DNA of 64,000 bases, from positions 3,735,290 to 3,799,289 of the forward strand of contig VUYV01000047.1 in assembly GCA_008711295.1 (NCBI GenBank), written 5' to 3'. Below the pieces are notes generated by a model. That model did no database searches. It was not told the origin of the DNA and saw only the letters and a program-made list of their open reading frames with translations. The DNA is from Anarhynchus alexandrinus. Taxonomy: Eukaryota; Chordata; Aves; Charadriiformes; Charadriidae. Positions 36,901 through 48,481 of the stretch are shown here, in pieces (position 1 is the first letter of the stretch; each line of letters starts with the position of its first letter). A program made the position numbers and the translations under genes.

Positions 36901-39900
36901 GTATGCAGAAGGTCAGATGTGTTTCTAAAATACAGAGATGTACAATTAAAGTATTACAGTGCATATGTGCCTTGTTTAAAAGATCTCTTTACAACAGATT
37001 GTTACTCCCCTCAATCTATCAAGTAGTTAATTTTAAATCCTAAGGAAACACGCATCCATATGTATGCTACTCTGGAAAATTATGTTACTTTGAGCGTAAT
37101 ATTGCATATTTTTAATGTTCTGTGTGCTTCTGTTTTCATGTCAAATGGCTTTCAGAGCCATTGTTATCTTTTATGCTAATTATGAAGTTATCCCCTTTGC
37201 TGTTTCATAGTACATCTCATGGAGTTTTAAATTTCAATCTTTTTTTTTAAATTTCTTTTCAATCTTTTTTTTTTTCTTCTTTTTTCCCCCTAGACAGTAT
37301 AGTGCTCTGTCTTTATGCCCCACACCAGCCTGCCTGTTCCTGCATTAACCTAGATGACTTGATTTATTACCTGATTCACTTTATATGGAGCCTGGATTTT
37401 CAGAAACATACTCTAAAGTTTAGCATATGAATTCATGCTTAGGTACCAGAATAGATAATTTGATCATCAAAATTGGGGAGTTCGCTTCACTTCTCACAAA
37501 GTCAGAATTTAGCAGGCTGGGGGTGTTTAGGGTTTTAAAATCTTGATCCAGCTTCTCACTTTTGCCAATCCAATAGAGTTAGGCAGTCTGTCTGCCTGTC
37601 CTAGAAGGTACCTGCAGTACTGGATGATGTTGCACTGTTTGATCATTAATTTTCAATGTATTGTGGAACCAACTGTTGGCACTATGTAGTAGAAATCATG
37701 CAGCATCTATTCTTATTTTATGTCAGTTGTCATTCTACCACTGCATGTCAACACTCCTCAAATTATCTGAAGTTCTGAATAACCAGTGTAATAAGCAGTA
37801 AAAAGCTCATTTAAAAAAATAAATATTCATTGAGGTAAGGGCTTTCCCAGTCTACTTCAAAGATAACAGCAGAGATGGTTCATTCTAAAGCTGATATCTC
37901 CACAGTGTGGTTGGTAATCTGTGCCTGGTCTCATTTAAAAAAAGAAAAAAAATTAAAATGCAATAAGTGTGCATTAATCCCCCTATATGTAATGTGCGTG
38001 TTTATCTGAAAAATGGATTGCAGTGGTTTGAACGCTGCCTCTGAGCAGTTAGGAGCTGGGTGGAGAGGAGTAGCATTTCTACGCAGTGGGTGGGAGAAGA
38101 CTTTCTCTGTTCTTGGTGGTGCACAGTGAAACAACATTAGGAAATGGTCATGAGTTGCAGCAAGGGAACCTCCAACTGGAGATAACAAAATTTCACCATG
38201 AGAGGATGTTTAGTGGTGGTACAGGTGATATCTGCATCCTTAGAAATATTCCGCAGTATATTTGACAAGCTCCCGCGCAAGCTGATATAACTGAATTAAA
38301 TTTGGCTTTGAGCAAGGGAGTTGGACAAGGACCTTCAAGGCTCTATTCCTACTTACTGTAGTGTATGATTTTCAAAACAGGAGGGTCCAAACAGTATTGT
38401 AGTCTTAAAAGATTTTGAACCTTTCCAGTTAAGTACTTAAAAAATAAAAGGTACGTGTCAGCTATTGAAAAGCGCAGGGGCTGTGAAAGAAGCCTTTAAA
38501 ACATACCTGATAATTTCACCAAAATAGTATGCTCCTTGAAGAGACAGTCCCATAGTTGAGGCCAGATATACACATATTTCCAGTTACCTTAAATCATGGT
38601 TTATTTCAAAAAGATTTGTGAAAGCTATGGTATTTGAGCAAACCATTATTGTTAGATAGCACAAAATATCAAAAGTTCAGGAAGGAGCCACCATGTAAAT
38701 TTGCAAAGGAAATTTTCAGAATACAAAAGGCTCTTCTTTGGATAAACTTTTGTCTATGAAAGTGCTTCTAACTGGTACAGTAACTGCTACAAGACATACG
38801 TAGGGTTGCTGATAATACAGTGATGGCATGTAATGTCAACCTCGGAGGTGGGTTTTCACTGAAAACCAACTTTTGGGTTGAAAACTTGTTAAGGTAGTTA
38901 TGATGAGCAGCTTGATAAAGTGGAAAAAGACACGTTTTGCTTTACATAGTGACATTGATCATGCCTGGAAGTTTTACAAAGAACTCTGAGTCTTGCCAAC
39001 ACAAACCAACTGGAAAAAAAGGCTGGCAGGAAAGGTTCAGCTTCATAAATTTAGCTTCAGCCTGGGCTAGTCAGAAGTGTTGTTGATCCTCAAGTAAAGG
39101 TAGCCTTGACTTTGACTTGTCAAGACTATGAATGTGAAGAGGAGGTGATGTACTGGCTGTGTATTAAAGGCTGTATAGCAGTGTTTATCTCAACTGTGTA
39201 ATATTTGAGCCAATGCAATGGAAGTGTTATTTGGACAAGGCATCTGGAGCTTTTCATCTGTAAGGGGCCTTCTGAGCAGAAGATAAAAGTCCTTTGAGTA
39301 ATGCCAACTTTTATTGGAAAACCATCCTTCAGTGTAAAGTGCAAACAGCCAGTGAACATATTCAGAAACTCTTTGGTGATTTGAAAGTCAGTGTTGAATT
39401 TGGTGGAGCAGAGCTAATCCCAGAGGCCTCCTCCAAACTGGTGGTCGCTCTTTTATGTTTTTGTCTTGTTTTGTGAGGTGCAAATGTTTGCAGAGAAATC
39501 TTTTGAAATAGTAGTGTGCACTGATGGAGCTAGCTAGGACAAAAAACAACCTCACCACTTATACTGCAGACTGTGCTTATCAACAAATTGGAAAAATACC
39601 ACATCTAGAAGTTAGCCATAAAGCAGAGCTGAGAGGCATCATGACCCAAGGTTGACTTTGAGGACTGAAACACAGGATGTTGAAGTACAAATCACTGTGC
39701 AGGTGTACTGAAAACTATGATAAACCAAGCGACTCGTGCGTTAGTTCAATTAGACACAAGCATGGTGGGACAGAGGTAGCTTGTGAGGAGGTAAAGAGTC
39801 CTACTGAAACCAGAGTTAAACTCAAGTCTCGCAGGCCCTGAGCTCCTGCAGTGCTTATGAGTTCTGAAGATTAAGAGGTGTGAATTATGGGGGTTTAACA

Positions 39901-42582
39901 CAGTGAGGAGATCTAATAGTTGCCCTTAGTCAGTCCTAATGACTCATTATGAAGGTTACTGACAAATCCTGCTTGTTCAGGAAGAAATCTGTTTTATGGG
40001 TGAAGAACAGGGCTGTTTTGGTTACTATGGTAGTAATCAGAAATTGGTCAAAGAATGCATCTCAGAACTCTACAAATACACCCAGTCTGTATTGCTGGCA
40101 GAGCAAATTATAGGAGCAAAATGGAAAAATACAGAAACAGTGAATCGTATCTGAAAAGGCAGGAGTGGAAGGGAAAGTTAAAGGGTCTCTCCAACATTTC
40201 AGTTGGACCAGTGGTATTAATTAAGTTGAGGTTTAATGGGGGGAGAATAAAAAGAGAAATTTGAGAATAAAAACAAACTATTCTGAAAATGTGCTTGACA
40301 GGGTCTGAAAATTGCTGTAATGTACTCAAAAGCTGATAGATGACAATTTTGCTTAGTTGCAAGGGCTGCTTTAGGGACCACAAAGTCTGAGAGGAGGAAA
40401 TGCTTCTCTGGGAATGTACAGTAAAGTGGGAAAATGTCTGTAAATGATAACACTTCTGCTAGGACAAGAGAGGTAGTGGGAAGGGCAAATTTTAATAAAT
40501 GTTTCTCTGAAAGTCTGTAGAGGTTAAGAAATACCAGCTTTATGTTCTTCTGGAATAGTCTGACTTTAGCAGCGACCTTGTTTTGACTTCTTGCTTTCTT
40601 CTCATTTACTTTAAAAAGAAGTTGGAAATTCATTTATCTCATAATTAATATGTCTAATTGCAGAATTTATCTGTTTGAAAGTTTCTTCTCTTGTTTGAAC
40701 ATCCCTACCATAGTTTATTATTTTAATAGCCATGGAAAAATTGAAATATAACCAGTAAAAATACAAATAGGTAATGGCTCTGATAATCCAAAATAATTTT
40801 ATGAAATTGTGCTGGTTAATGATGGCCTTACCCCACCTGTATGGAAACTGCTGTTCCTCTGGTTTCCTTATTTTGGACCCGTAATCTCCTATGAACAGGT
40901 TTTATTTTCTTTTTGGCTGTGAACGCAATATGGAAGTTCAGAAGAATGACACTTTTCATTAAATTGGTATGTTCATCTAAAAGATTAAAGAAGTTCAGGT
41001 TTTAAGTTTTTGACAGCACTTTGGGTCAGTTGCTGTTTTTAGCTAAATTGGTTCAGTCTTCCCAAGCTACACTAATACGAATTCCTGCACGTATAAAAAA
41101 GCTTTGTGAAGCATAACATGTCTACGGACTTTTCTATAAATGTAGCAAGGAAAATCAGACAAGATGGGTACATCAAGGGGAAAAATCCTGGCTAAGCAGT
41201 GAACTTGCAATAAAAATAAGAAAAGTAAACACTGTGTAAATTAATGGCTGGAGGAGCACTGTATCCTTTTTGAAGGTGTAGAGGAGAAGTGTGAAGGACA
41301 AAAGTGCCTCAGCTGAGATTTTATAAATTGCAAACTTTAGGCATTCAGTTTCTTTTCAGATTCTGACATATCTACTAATCCCAACCAAACCACTGTTCGT
41401 TCAATATTCATGAATGAAAAGTCATTTTGTTCTTAAGTCTGTTTCAAAGAAAGTGTTCCCTGTACTGAGATCAGCCTTTGGAAGCTGAAAATTTTGGAAG
41501 AACAGGTGAGTTTTGAGAGATGGTAAAATAATAGAAAAATGAATAAATGTCAGCCCCAAACATAAGTGAAGTGGTTTCCGTAGGAACACAGATGTGTGGT
41601 TCCTGTGCATGACATATTTAGCAGTTTGATTGCATGTTTGTTCTGACCTTACAATTGAAAAAGGCCATTTGAGAATTCTAGCATTTGAGGATCCTAACAA
41701 GGGATCGTTATGCTAATGTCTCCTGAAAATATCCCTAAACTCCAGTGTTAAAGTTCATAGCTGTAAATGGCTCACAAAGAATCTGAAGCACATTAAATGA
41801 CTGAGTTCCACTTTACCCTTGGCAAAGTACTCTACTGACTGTTAGCACAAAGAAAATGTACATGGAAATGTTCTTTAATGTGTGTCATGGTGATCTTGAA
41901 AGCCGAAGTAGAAGTAACATTGAACAGTAACCTTTATCTAGTAAGTACCATGTTTTCATAGGTTGCCATTAGGGTGAATTTACCCAACGCTCGTTTTGTG
42001 GTAGCCCACCAGCAGTTGCGCAAAGCCCTTCTGGGGGTCTGCAGCCTCTCCTGCCTCTGATACACTTTACTGCACTGTATGTTACAAAAACGTCTCCCGA
42101 GGCAAAAGCTACATTTGTAGAGATGCGTAACGCTGTAGAGACCTTTGGAAATATGATTGATTACAGATAACTTGTTGATTAGGGTGAAACATTTCAAAGT
42201 GCCCAATAACTTAGCTGTTTATGCTGAGCTTTGTAGAGCTTGCAAAATGAGTTGAGTCTATGTGAAACTTTCTAATCTGCATAAATTTTAGCCTCTACTG
42301 ATTTGGACACATAGAAATGTGAAAAGCTTTCCAAGCTACCTCATGTGGCTTAGCATTTTTTTTTGATGTGCAGATTTGAAGTCACAACCTGAGCAGTGGC
42401 CCCTCTGTTGTGGCACTGTGCCCCAGCAGGTGCCGGGGACACTTAATTGCCTTGAAGGCACCGTGCCATGACTTACTCGCTGTGAAATTCTCTTATTTCT
42501 GCTGTAGTTATAAGGGGTATCTAAATTGGAACATAAATTGTCTCTAGTTAATTATTCCATTAAATGAGCAATGTGGACTGCT
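33939..42582. other. Noncoding DNA, no recognised elements
   Basis: AT-rich and CpG-poor. No clear repeat family or exon. A direct repeat of TTTCAATC plus T-run occurs at 37232-37275, followed by a splice-acceptor-like tract ending TAG at 37293. The stretch 38.9-40.3 kb is somewhat purine-rich but contains no frame or repeat I recognise. Confidence 0.5.
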
Positions 42583-42650
42583 AAGCATTATTATTCCCAT
42601 TTTACAATTGAAGAAACGAAGTTAGCGATGTCTTAGTGATACGGATGTGA
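42583..42650 (-). repeat. Ancient MIR/L2-like fragment, antisense
   Basis: The sequence ATTATTATTCCCATTTTACA followed by ATTGAAGAAACGAAG closely parallels the antisense MIR/L2 tail (ATTATTATCCCCATTTTACA, then GATGAGGAAACTGAGGC). Short and diverged; identified by eye. Confidence 0.5.
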
Positions 42651-42902
42651 GTATTTAGTTGCGTATCTGGACTCTCATGAGTATCATAAATAATACCAAA
42701 AATCTGGCATGTTTCAACTGTTCTGGTCATTGAAAACAGACTGATAATGAAGATAAATTTGTGCATATGCTGTACTTGTTCTGAATGTACAATTGCTGCT
42801 CATCTCTGCAAGAATCAAATGCAAGGTCTGAACTCTGGCTACCAAATGCTCTAGGATAACTAGCAAGCCCCAAAAAAATTAATCCCCCAAATGGGATATA
42901 GG

Positions 42903-43504
42903 AATCATAGAATGGTTTGGGTTGGAAGGGACCTTAAAGATCATCAAGTTCCAAGCCCCCTGCTATAGGCAGGGACACCTTCCACCAGCCCAGGTTGCTC
43001 CAAGCCCCGTCCAACCTGGCCTTGAACACCTCCAGGGATGGGGCATCCACAGCTTCCCTGGGCAACCTGTGCCAGTGTCTCACCACCCTCACAGTAATGA
43101 TATTTCTTCCTAATATCTAATCTAAATCTGCCCTCTTTCAGTTTAAAACCGTTACCCCTCGTCCTATTTCTCCACTCCCTGATAAAGAGTCTCTCCCCAG
43201 CTTTCCTGTAGCCCCTTCAGGGACTGGAAGGGGTCTCTAAGGTCTCCCTGGAGCCTTCTCTTCTCCAGGCTGAACAACTTGGCCACGCTTCTTTTGATGC
43301 AGCCCAGGATGCGGTTGGCTTTCTGGGCTGCAAGCACGCGTTGCCGGCACATGCTGAGCTTCTCATCAACCAACACCCCCAAGTCCTTCTCCTCAGGGCT
43401 ACTCTCAATTCGTTCTCCGCTCAGCCTGTATTTGTGCTTGGGATTGCCCCGACCGATGTGCAGGACCTTGCACTTGGCCTTGTTGAATTTCATGAGGTTT
43501 GCAC
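42903..43504 (-). mobile_element. CR1 LINE fragment, - strand, internally deleted
   Basis: The + strand begins ATCATAGAATGGTTTGGGTTGG, the reverse complement of a CR1 3' end, and the element reads leftward from about 43504. On the minus strand an open frame (43493-43164) encodes [36 protein letters not shown] and [14 protein letters not shown]. It then jumps directly to [13 protein letters not shown]. The roughly 60-70 residues that normally separate those blocks are missing, an in-frame internal deletion near 43275-43285. The 5' end is truncated in the RT domain. A perfect 8-bp inverted repeat straddles the 5' junction (43491-43510). Confidence 0.95.
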
Positions 43505-46360
43505 CTCATGAGTATAGTATAGTAATACTGGTGATCTCTTTGTTGTAGGACACTCAAGTGCTCTAGCAGAGATCTCTACATTTAGATCTTCTCTTCTGTC
43601 TGGAAGATGATTTTTCTGGAGATAAGAATAAGCATTGCAATCTAGTGGTATTTTTCAAGGATTTTTATATGTGTTTTTTTTTAACTGAAAAAAAATGCTT
43701 AGTTTTGTTGCAGATCATTTCTTTTAGCAAGATGTACGTTACCTTTCAAAACAGTGGGAGTATGTGACCTGCCTGGGTGCTTGTAAGGATTTCCTTACAT
43801 TCCCAGACATTTTCTTGTTAAGCCTTGATAATATATGGGTTTTAGCACTTATTGCAGTTAATCAGAGATGTCTGAATGGAGCATCAAGGACACTTAGCTC
43901 TCAGGTGGGTCTGTGACTGCTCTTGGAGTATTTGAGTTCTGAAAGAAAGAAATGGATTTAACCAGCTTTATTTTAGCTCATCAAATCACCTTGCCATGCA
44001 AAACCTTAATGTAAATTACTAGTGCAAAATGGTCATAAATTTTTTTTCTGCAGTATGCAGTGTTTTTCTAGATCCAAATTTACTTTAGGCATGCCAAGCT
44101 TTGGTGGAGTGGCATTGCAGAAATACCTACATGGGGTGTGCTTGTCATTTCCTGCTCTAGTACGGGTGGAGCAAACACGGGGTGTCATATAGATTCAAAT
44201 GACTATTTTCTCTTAGGGGTCATTGTCCACATAATGTTATATTATTATTCATTGCAACAGATGATTATGTTATTAAAATACTCAAGGAGTAGAGTATTTG
44301 CATAGAGCTTTTAGGCACACACGTGCTTTAGAGTTGTAATTAGATAGTTGAGGGTTTCTTCTTTATGTGACCTACCACTAACACTGGGGCACTTGGAGGA
44401 TCTCGTAGGCACATGTAAACATTGTCAATTTGTGGAGAGCCGAGTTCCTCTGCGAGATGTATTTGTGAGATCCTGCGGGGAGCCGAGGAAATCTATGTTT
44501 CAAATACACCATGCCCTGCAGAGAGAGCTTTCGTGTAGGCACTCGCTGCAGATGTCGGAGAAAACGCTGAACTTTTAAGTGCTCACCAGTGTGTGTCTCA
44601 TCCAGCCCAAGGGAAATAATTGGAAAGTGTTTATAAAAATACAGCCTTGCCATCAGCATTCAGGAGGGGATGGGAGAAAAATTGGATCCCGTGTTGTGGC
44701 AACTGTACTCGTTATTGTAATAAAACAACTAAAGAAAGAGGATTTCTCATAACTAGAGAGAAGATCAGGAGCTGCCACGTCTGCAGGCTTGTTGTGCAAT
44801 GAATGAGGAATAATTTTATTTCTTATTTTATTATCATTATGCCAATCCTTTAAAAACATTCCTGAAGAAGAGTTAGGAAGTCTTCCTGTTAGGAAGACTT
44901 ACAACTTTCAGTCAGTTCAGTATGAATGTAGGATGTTTATTTCACATTATTGAAATGTTTGTCATTTTACCTTCAAATCAGACACAACATGTATACATCT
45001 GCCTATTAACATATGACTTACAAAATGGCATGCAAAAATGTGATGATTATTTTTAATAGCGAGGGTCACATTTGGTGACAAAAATCTGTCAGTACTTTTG
45101 TGACCAGCATAAGATGTTTTTGCTTTAGGGCAGTTGTATTGCGTGGGGCTGAGGTAAATGTTATTTCTGATGTAAATGTTATTTAACTGTTATTTCCAGG
45201 CACTGAATAAAGATGCAAGCTCTAACTTTCAGCCTGGAAAGCAGGAGCAGGTAGCTAGAGGGGGCAGGGTTTGACCTGTGCTGTTTTGTGGGGTGGGGTG
45301 TTAGTGCAGGGGTAGCGTGAGTCTCCTGTGTTCTTACACTTCAGATGTGAGAGCCAAGACAATTTCTATGGAGGGAATCCTGCTTCTTCCTTCCCCAGGT
45401 GTAAGTTAGGGGTAGCTCAGGGAAGCTGCAGGCTTTCACTGATGCAAAACAAGTGCTTCCTTCCCTGAAATCTTCAGAGTTCACAACTTTAGGAAATTTT
45501 TTCGTGTAGCAATATTCACTCCTCCTCACATTCCCGAAATAGAAATGATCACAGTCTGGTGTCCTCAGACCAGCTTTGCTGACCATGCTCAGAGGGGTTA
45601 TGTTAATCACCATGGGAAGGATGTGTTTCGCAAGAGAACAGAAAACATTTTTTCTTACCATTTTCAGAAAGCCTTTCAAGAAAGACTTCTTCCTTTGAGG
45701 TGCCTGTACTGCATAATCCTGGGTATTGTTTAATATCAGATGGATCCAAGAAGGGGTGCTGGGTGGTACCAAGAGTAGCTGCACCCTCTGAACATCTGGG
45801 AAGCTTCTGTATCTGAAATGCACAGGTCCCCACACTGCCAGCCAGAGTCTGTGCTGTAGGAGCACTATTTCTAGTGCCAAGTAAAGCAAACTTGTGAAAA
45901 AAAAGTTACACAGCTTTCTCCTTTTGTCCTTGCATCATGTTTCTAGCCTAAATAAGACAGCTATGATTAAGTCTATGCAGCTGAACGGTGGGATTTCGTT
46001 CTTTGGATATTTCCTTCATCTACAGCATTTTGCAGAAAATGCTTGGCAATAAAAAAATCTAAGTGTACTAATGCTTCCTGCCACGTACTGAGTTTAGAGG
46101 CGAGTTTGGTTAAACCCCCTTACCAAAACAGCAGTGGCTTAAGGCAAAGCAAATTAGATGGGGAAAAAGCAGTTTCTAAATAAATATTTTTCACACCCTC
46201 ATGCATTTGGAGTTTGGTATACTGATCAAAATGGTCTTTCCAAGGAAGCTGAATCTCTCTCGCCCATGGGACAGTAGGCAGAGAAAGGGGTCATGGCTGG
46301 TTTGGATGACATGAAGCATCTTTGGGTTTGCCAGGGTCACAGAAGCTGTCTTGCTTCTTC
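43505..46360. other. Noncoding DNA with one unusually long open frame
   Basis: Mostly AT-rich. It contains a short perfect hairpin at 44878-44900 and a 182-codon open frame on the minus strand at 45341-45889. That frame matches no family I recognise and is not annotated as a gene. Confidence 0.5.
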
Positions 46361-46365
46361 CTCAG
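46361..46365. repeat. Left target-site duplication (CTCAG)
   Basis: CTCAG immediately precedes the LTR and recurs at 48477-48481 immediately after it. Five bases is typical of ERVL-type integration. Confidence 0.7.
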
Positions 46366-46528
46366 TTTTTTGCGTTTGTGTGGCTGGGGGGCTACAGGAG
46401 CAGCTTCTGTGAGAAGCTGCTAGAAGCTTCCCCATGTCCAACAGAGCCAATTCCAGCCTGCTGCAGGACAGGTCTGCCGCTGGCCAAGGCCGAGCCTACC
46501 AGCAATGGTGGTAATGCCGCTGGGATAA

Positions 46529-46537
46529 TATATTTAA
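46529..46537 (+). promoter_or_regulatory. LTR TATA-like box
   Basis: TATATTTAA lies about 80 bp after the LTR CCAAT box, in the position expected for the U3 promoter. Activity today is unknown. Confidence 0.5.
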
Positions 46538-46853
46538 GAAAGGGGAAAAAAAAACCTGCGCAACTGGAGCTGAAGAGAGGAGTGAGAGAAAATATGTGAG
46601 AGCAGCAACTCTGCAGACACCCAGGTCAGTGAGATTCCCCTGCAGCCCATGGTGAAGACCATGGTGATGGTAGGCTGTTCCCCTGCAGCCCATGGAGGTC
46701 TGTGGTGGAGCAGATACCCACCTGCAGCCTGTGCAGGTCCCCATGCTGGAGCAGGTGGATGCCCAAAGGAGGCTGTGACCCCGTGGGAAGCTGGAGCAGG
46801 CTCCTGGCAGGACCCATGGAGAGAGGAGCCCAGGCTGGGGCAGGTTTGCTGGC

Positions 46854-47539
46854 GAAGGGGATATCAAGCTCTCTTTATTTTGTTTTTGGGTTTTTTTTTT
46901 TTATACAAGGCTGTTGCTGTTCTGAATAACAAAACTGGCAATAGTGAAGTGCATGTGGGAACTAAACAGGATGATTTTCTACTTGGTGTTGGACTAGGAA
47001 AACAATTTCAGTGTTCTGGAAGACCCAGCTCTGAGCCTTCTCCTCTCTTGGCTGCACAGCAGCAGTCCCCTCAGCCTGTCCTTGTGTGCCCTGTGCCCCG
47101 GCCCCTCACCATCTCAAAGGCGCTGGGCTGGCTCCGCACCACGTGTGTCAGTGTCTTGCCTGTCCTGGGTAGACCAGAACGGGACACAGGAGTCTGCATG
47201 CACCCTCAAAAGTGCCCTTTAAAAAATGTTTTTTCTTGCCTTTTTTTCTTGGGTTTTGATGGTTTAATTGTGTTTTATTGGTTTTTTAATTGTTTATTGG
47301 CCAGTCTTGCCAAAACTTCCTTCTGTCAGAACTGAAGTCATCTGCTTCTCCAAAGAAAAAGCTGTCTCTCAGTCTTAAGTGTTTCCAGGGATGGGGTGTC
47401 TACCTTCTTTGATGATCTGTTGCTACGCTTTGGGCACTGCCAGGGCAGGTCTGGCTTCATCTTCACCCACCCATTTGGTAGCTGAGGCGAGAGCTAGCTT
47501 AGGACAGCCACATCCCCGACCTTCTCATCCTCAGACTGG
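46854..47539. mobile_element. Left part of insertion in the LTR, with degraded antisense CR1-like sequence
   Basis: The LTR breaks off after TTGCTGGC at 46853. The inserted DNA starts with an unrecognised T-rich part. From about 47000 to 47215 it resembles the reverse complement of CR1 (CCCTCAGCCTGTCCTTGTGTG, then GGCCCCTCACCATCTC, then GTCCTGGGTAGACCAGAACG). From about 47375 a short TTTCCAGGGATGGGGTGTCTACC also looks like antisense CR1 3' UTR. Similarity is weak, and it may be a second older CR1 or an inverted 5' part of the neighbouring one. Confidence 0.4.
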
Positions 47540-47907
47540 AAGCCTGGAGAAGAGGAGGCTGAGGGGAGACCTTATTGGGCTCTACAACTACCTGAGAGGA
47601 GGTTGAAGCCAGGTGGGGGTTGATCTCTTCTCCCAAGTAACAGGTGATAGGACAAGAGGAAATGGCCTCAAGTTACACCAGGGGAGGTTTAGATTGGATA
47701 TTAAGAAAAATTTCTTCACCGCAAGTGTTTGCCAAGCACTGGAACAGGCTGCCCCGGGAAACAGTTGAGTCGCCATGCCTGGAGGTATTTAAAAGACATG
47801 TAGATGTAGTTCTGAGGGGCGTGGTTTAGTGGTGAACTTGGCAGTTCTATGTTAATGGTTGGACTTGATGACCTTAAAGGTCTCTTCCAACCTAAATAAT
47901 TCTATGA
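47540..47907 (+). mobile_element. CR1 LINE 3' fragment nested in the LTR, + strand
   Basis: It starts in the end of the RT frame (GAGAAGAGGAGGCTGAGGGG, the CR1 LEKRRLRG block) and runs through the 3' UTR. It ends GGTCTCTTCCAACCTAAATAATTCTATGAC, a diagnostic CR1 terminus, exactly where the LTR resumes with TTGTGACCCCGTGG. The subfamily differs from the two other CR1 copies in this window (AACCTAAATAATTCTATG versus AACCCAAACCATTCTGTG). The copy is too short and disrupted to encode anything. Confidence 0.9.
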
Positions 47908-48287
47908 CTTGTGACCCCGTGGGGGACCCACGCTGCAGCATTCTGTTCCTGAAGGACTACAGCTCGTGGAAAGGACCCAAGCTGCGGCAGTTTGTGAAGA
48001 ACTGCAGCCCACAGGAAGGACTCACTTTGGAGAAGTTCGTGGAGGACTGTGTCCCATGGGAGGGACCCCACACTGGAGCAGGGGCAGAGTGTGAGGAGGA
48101 AGGAGGGGCAGAGACAAGGTGTGATGGACTGACCACAACCCCCATTCCCTGTCCCACTGTGCTGCTTGGGGGGAGGAGGGAGAGAAATGTGGAGTGAAGT
48201 TGAGCCCTGGGAAGAAGGGAGGGGTGGGGGAGAAGGTGTTTAAAGATTTGGTTTTATTTCTTATTATCCTACTCTGATTTGATTGGT

Positions 48288-48293
48288 AATAAA
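48288..48293 (+). terminator. LTR polyadenylation signal
   Basis: AATAAA sits near the 3' end of the LTR, followed by a T/G-rich stretch, as expected for the R/U5 part of a + strand LTR. Confidence 0.5.
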
Positions 48294-48476
48294 TTCAACT
48301 ATTTTCCCTAAATTGAGTCTGTTTTGCCTGCCATAGTAGTTGCTGAGTGATCTCCCTGTCTTTATGTCCACCCATGAGCCTTTTGTTCTATTTTCCCTCT
48401 CTCATCCAATTGAGGAGGGGAGTGATAGGGTGGCTTTGGTGGGCACCTGGTGCCCAGCCAGGGTCAACCCACCACA

Positions 48477-48481
48477 CTCAG
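48477..48481. repeat. Right target-site duplication (CTCAG)
   Basis: Second copy of CTCAG, directly after the LTR terminal CA. Confidence 0.7.

Larger units (their letters stand above)
46366..48476 (+). mobile_element. Solo LTR of an endogenous retrovirus, split by a later insertion
   Basis: The sequence matches, by eye, an LTR family common in neoavian genomes. It starts near the GTGTGGCTGGGGGGCTACAGG stretch, continues through GGCCAAGGCCGAGCC, and ends GGGTCAACCCACCACA. Ordered + strand signals support this orientation: a CCAAT box at 46447-46451, a TATA-like TATATTTAA at 46529-46537, and a polyadenylation signal AATAAA at 48288-48293. Between them are imperfect tandem units around CACGCTGGAGCAGG and CCCGTGGGA. 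A 5-bp CTCAG duplication flanks it. There is no internal retroviral coding region, so it is a solo LTR left by recombination. The first bases are TT rather than the usual TG, which looks like decay. The LTR is about 1057 bp when the insertion (46854-47907) is excluded. Confidence 0.85.

Noticed and set aside
46649..47335. 228-codon frame in the LTR region
   Set aside because: It runs from LTR repeats across the insertion junction into degraded CR1-like DNA, so it is an accident of composition.
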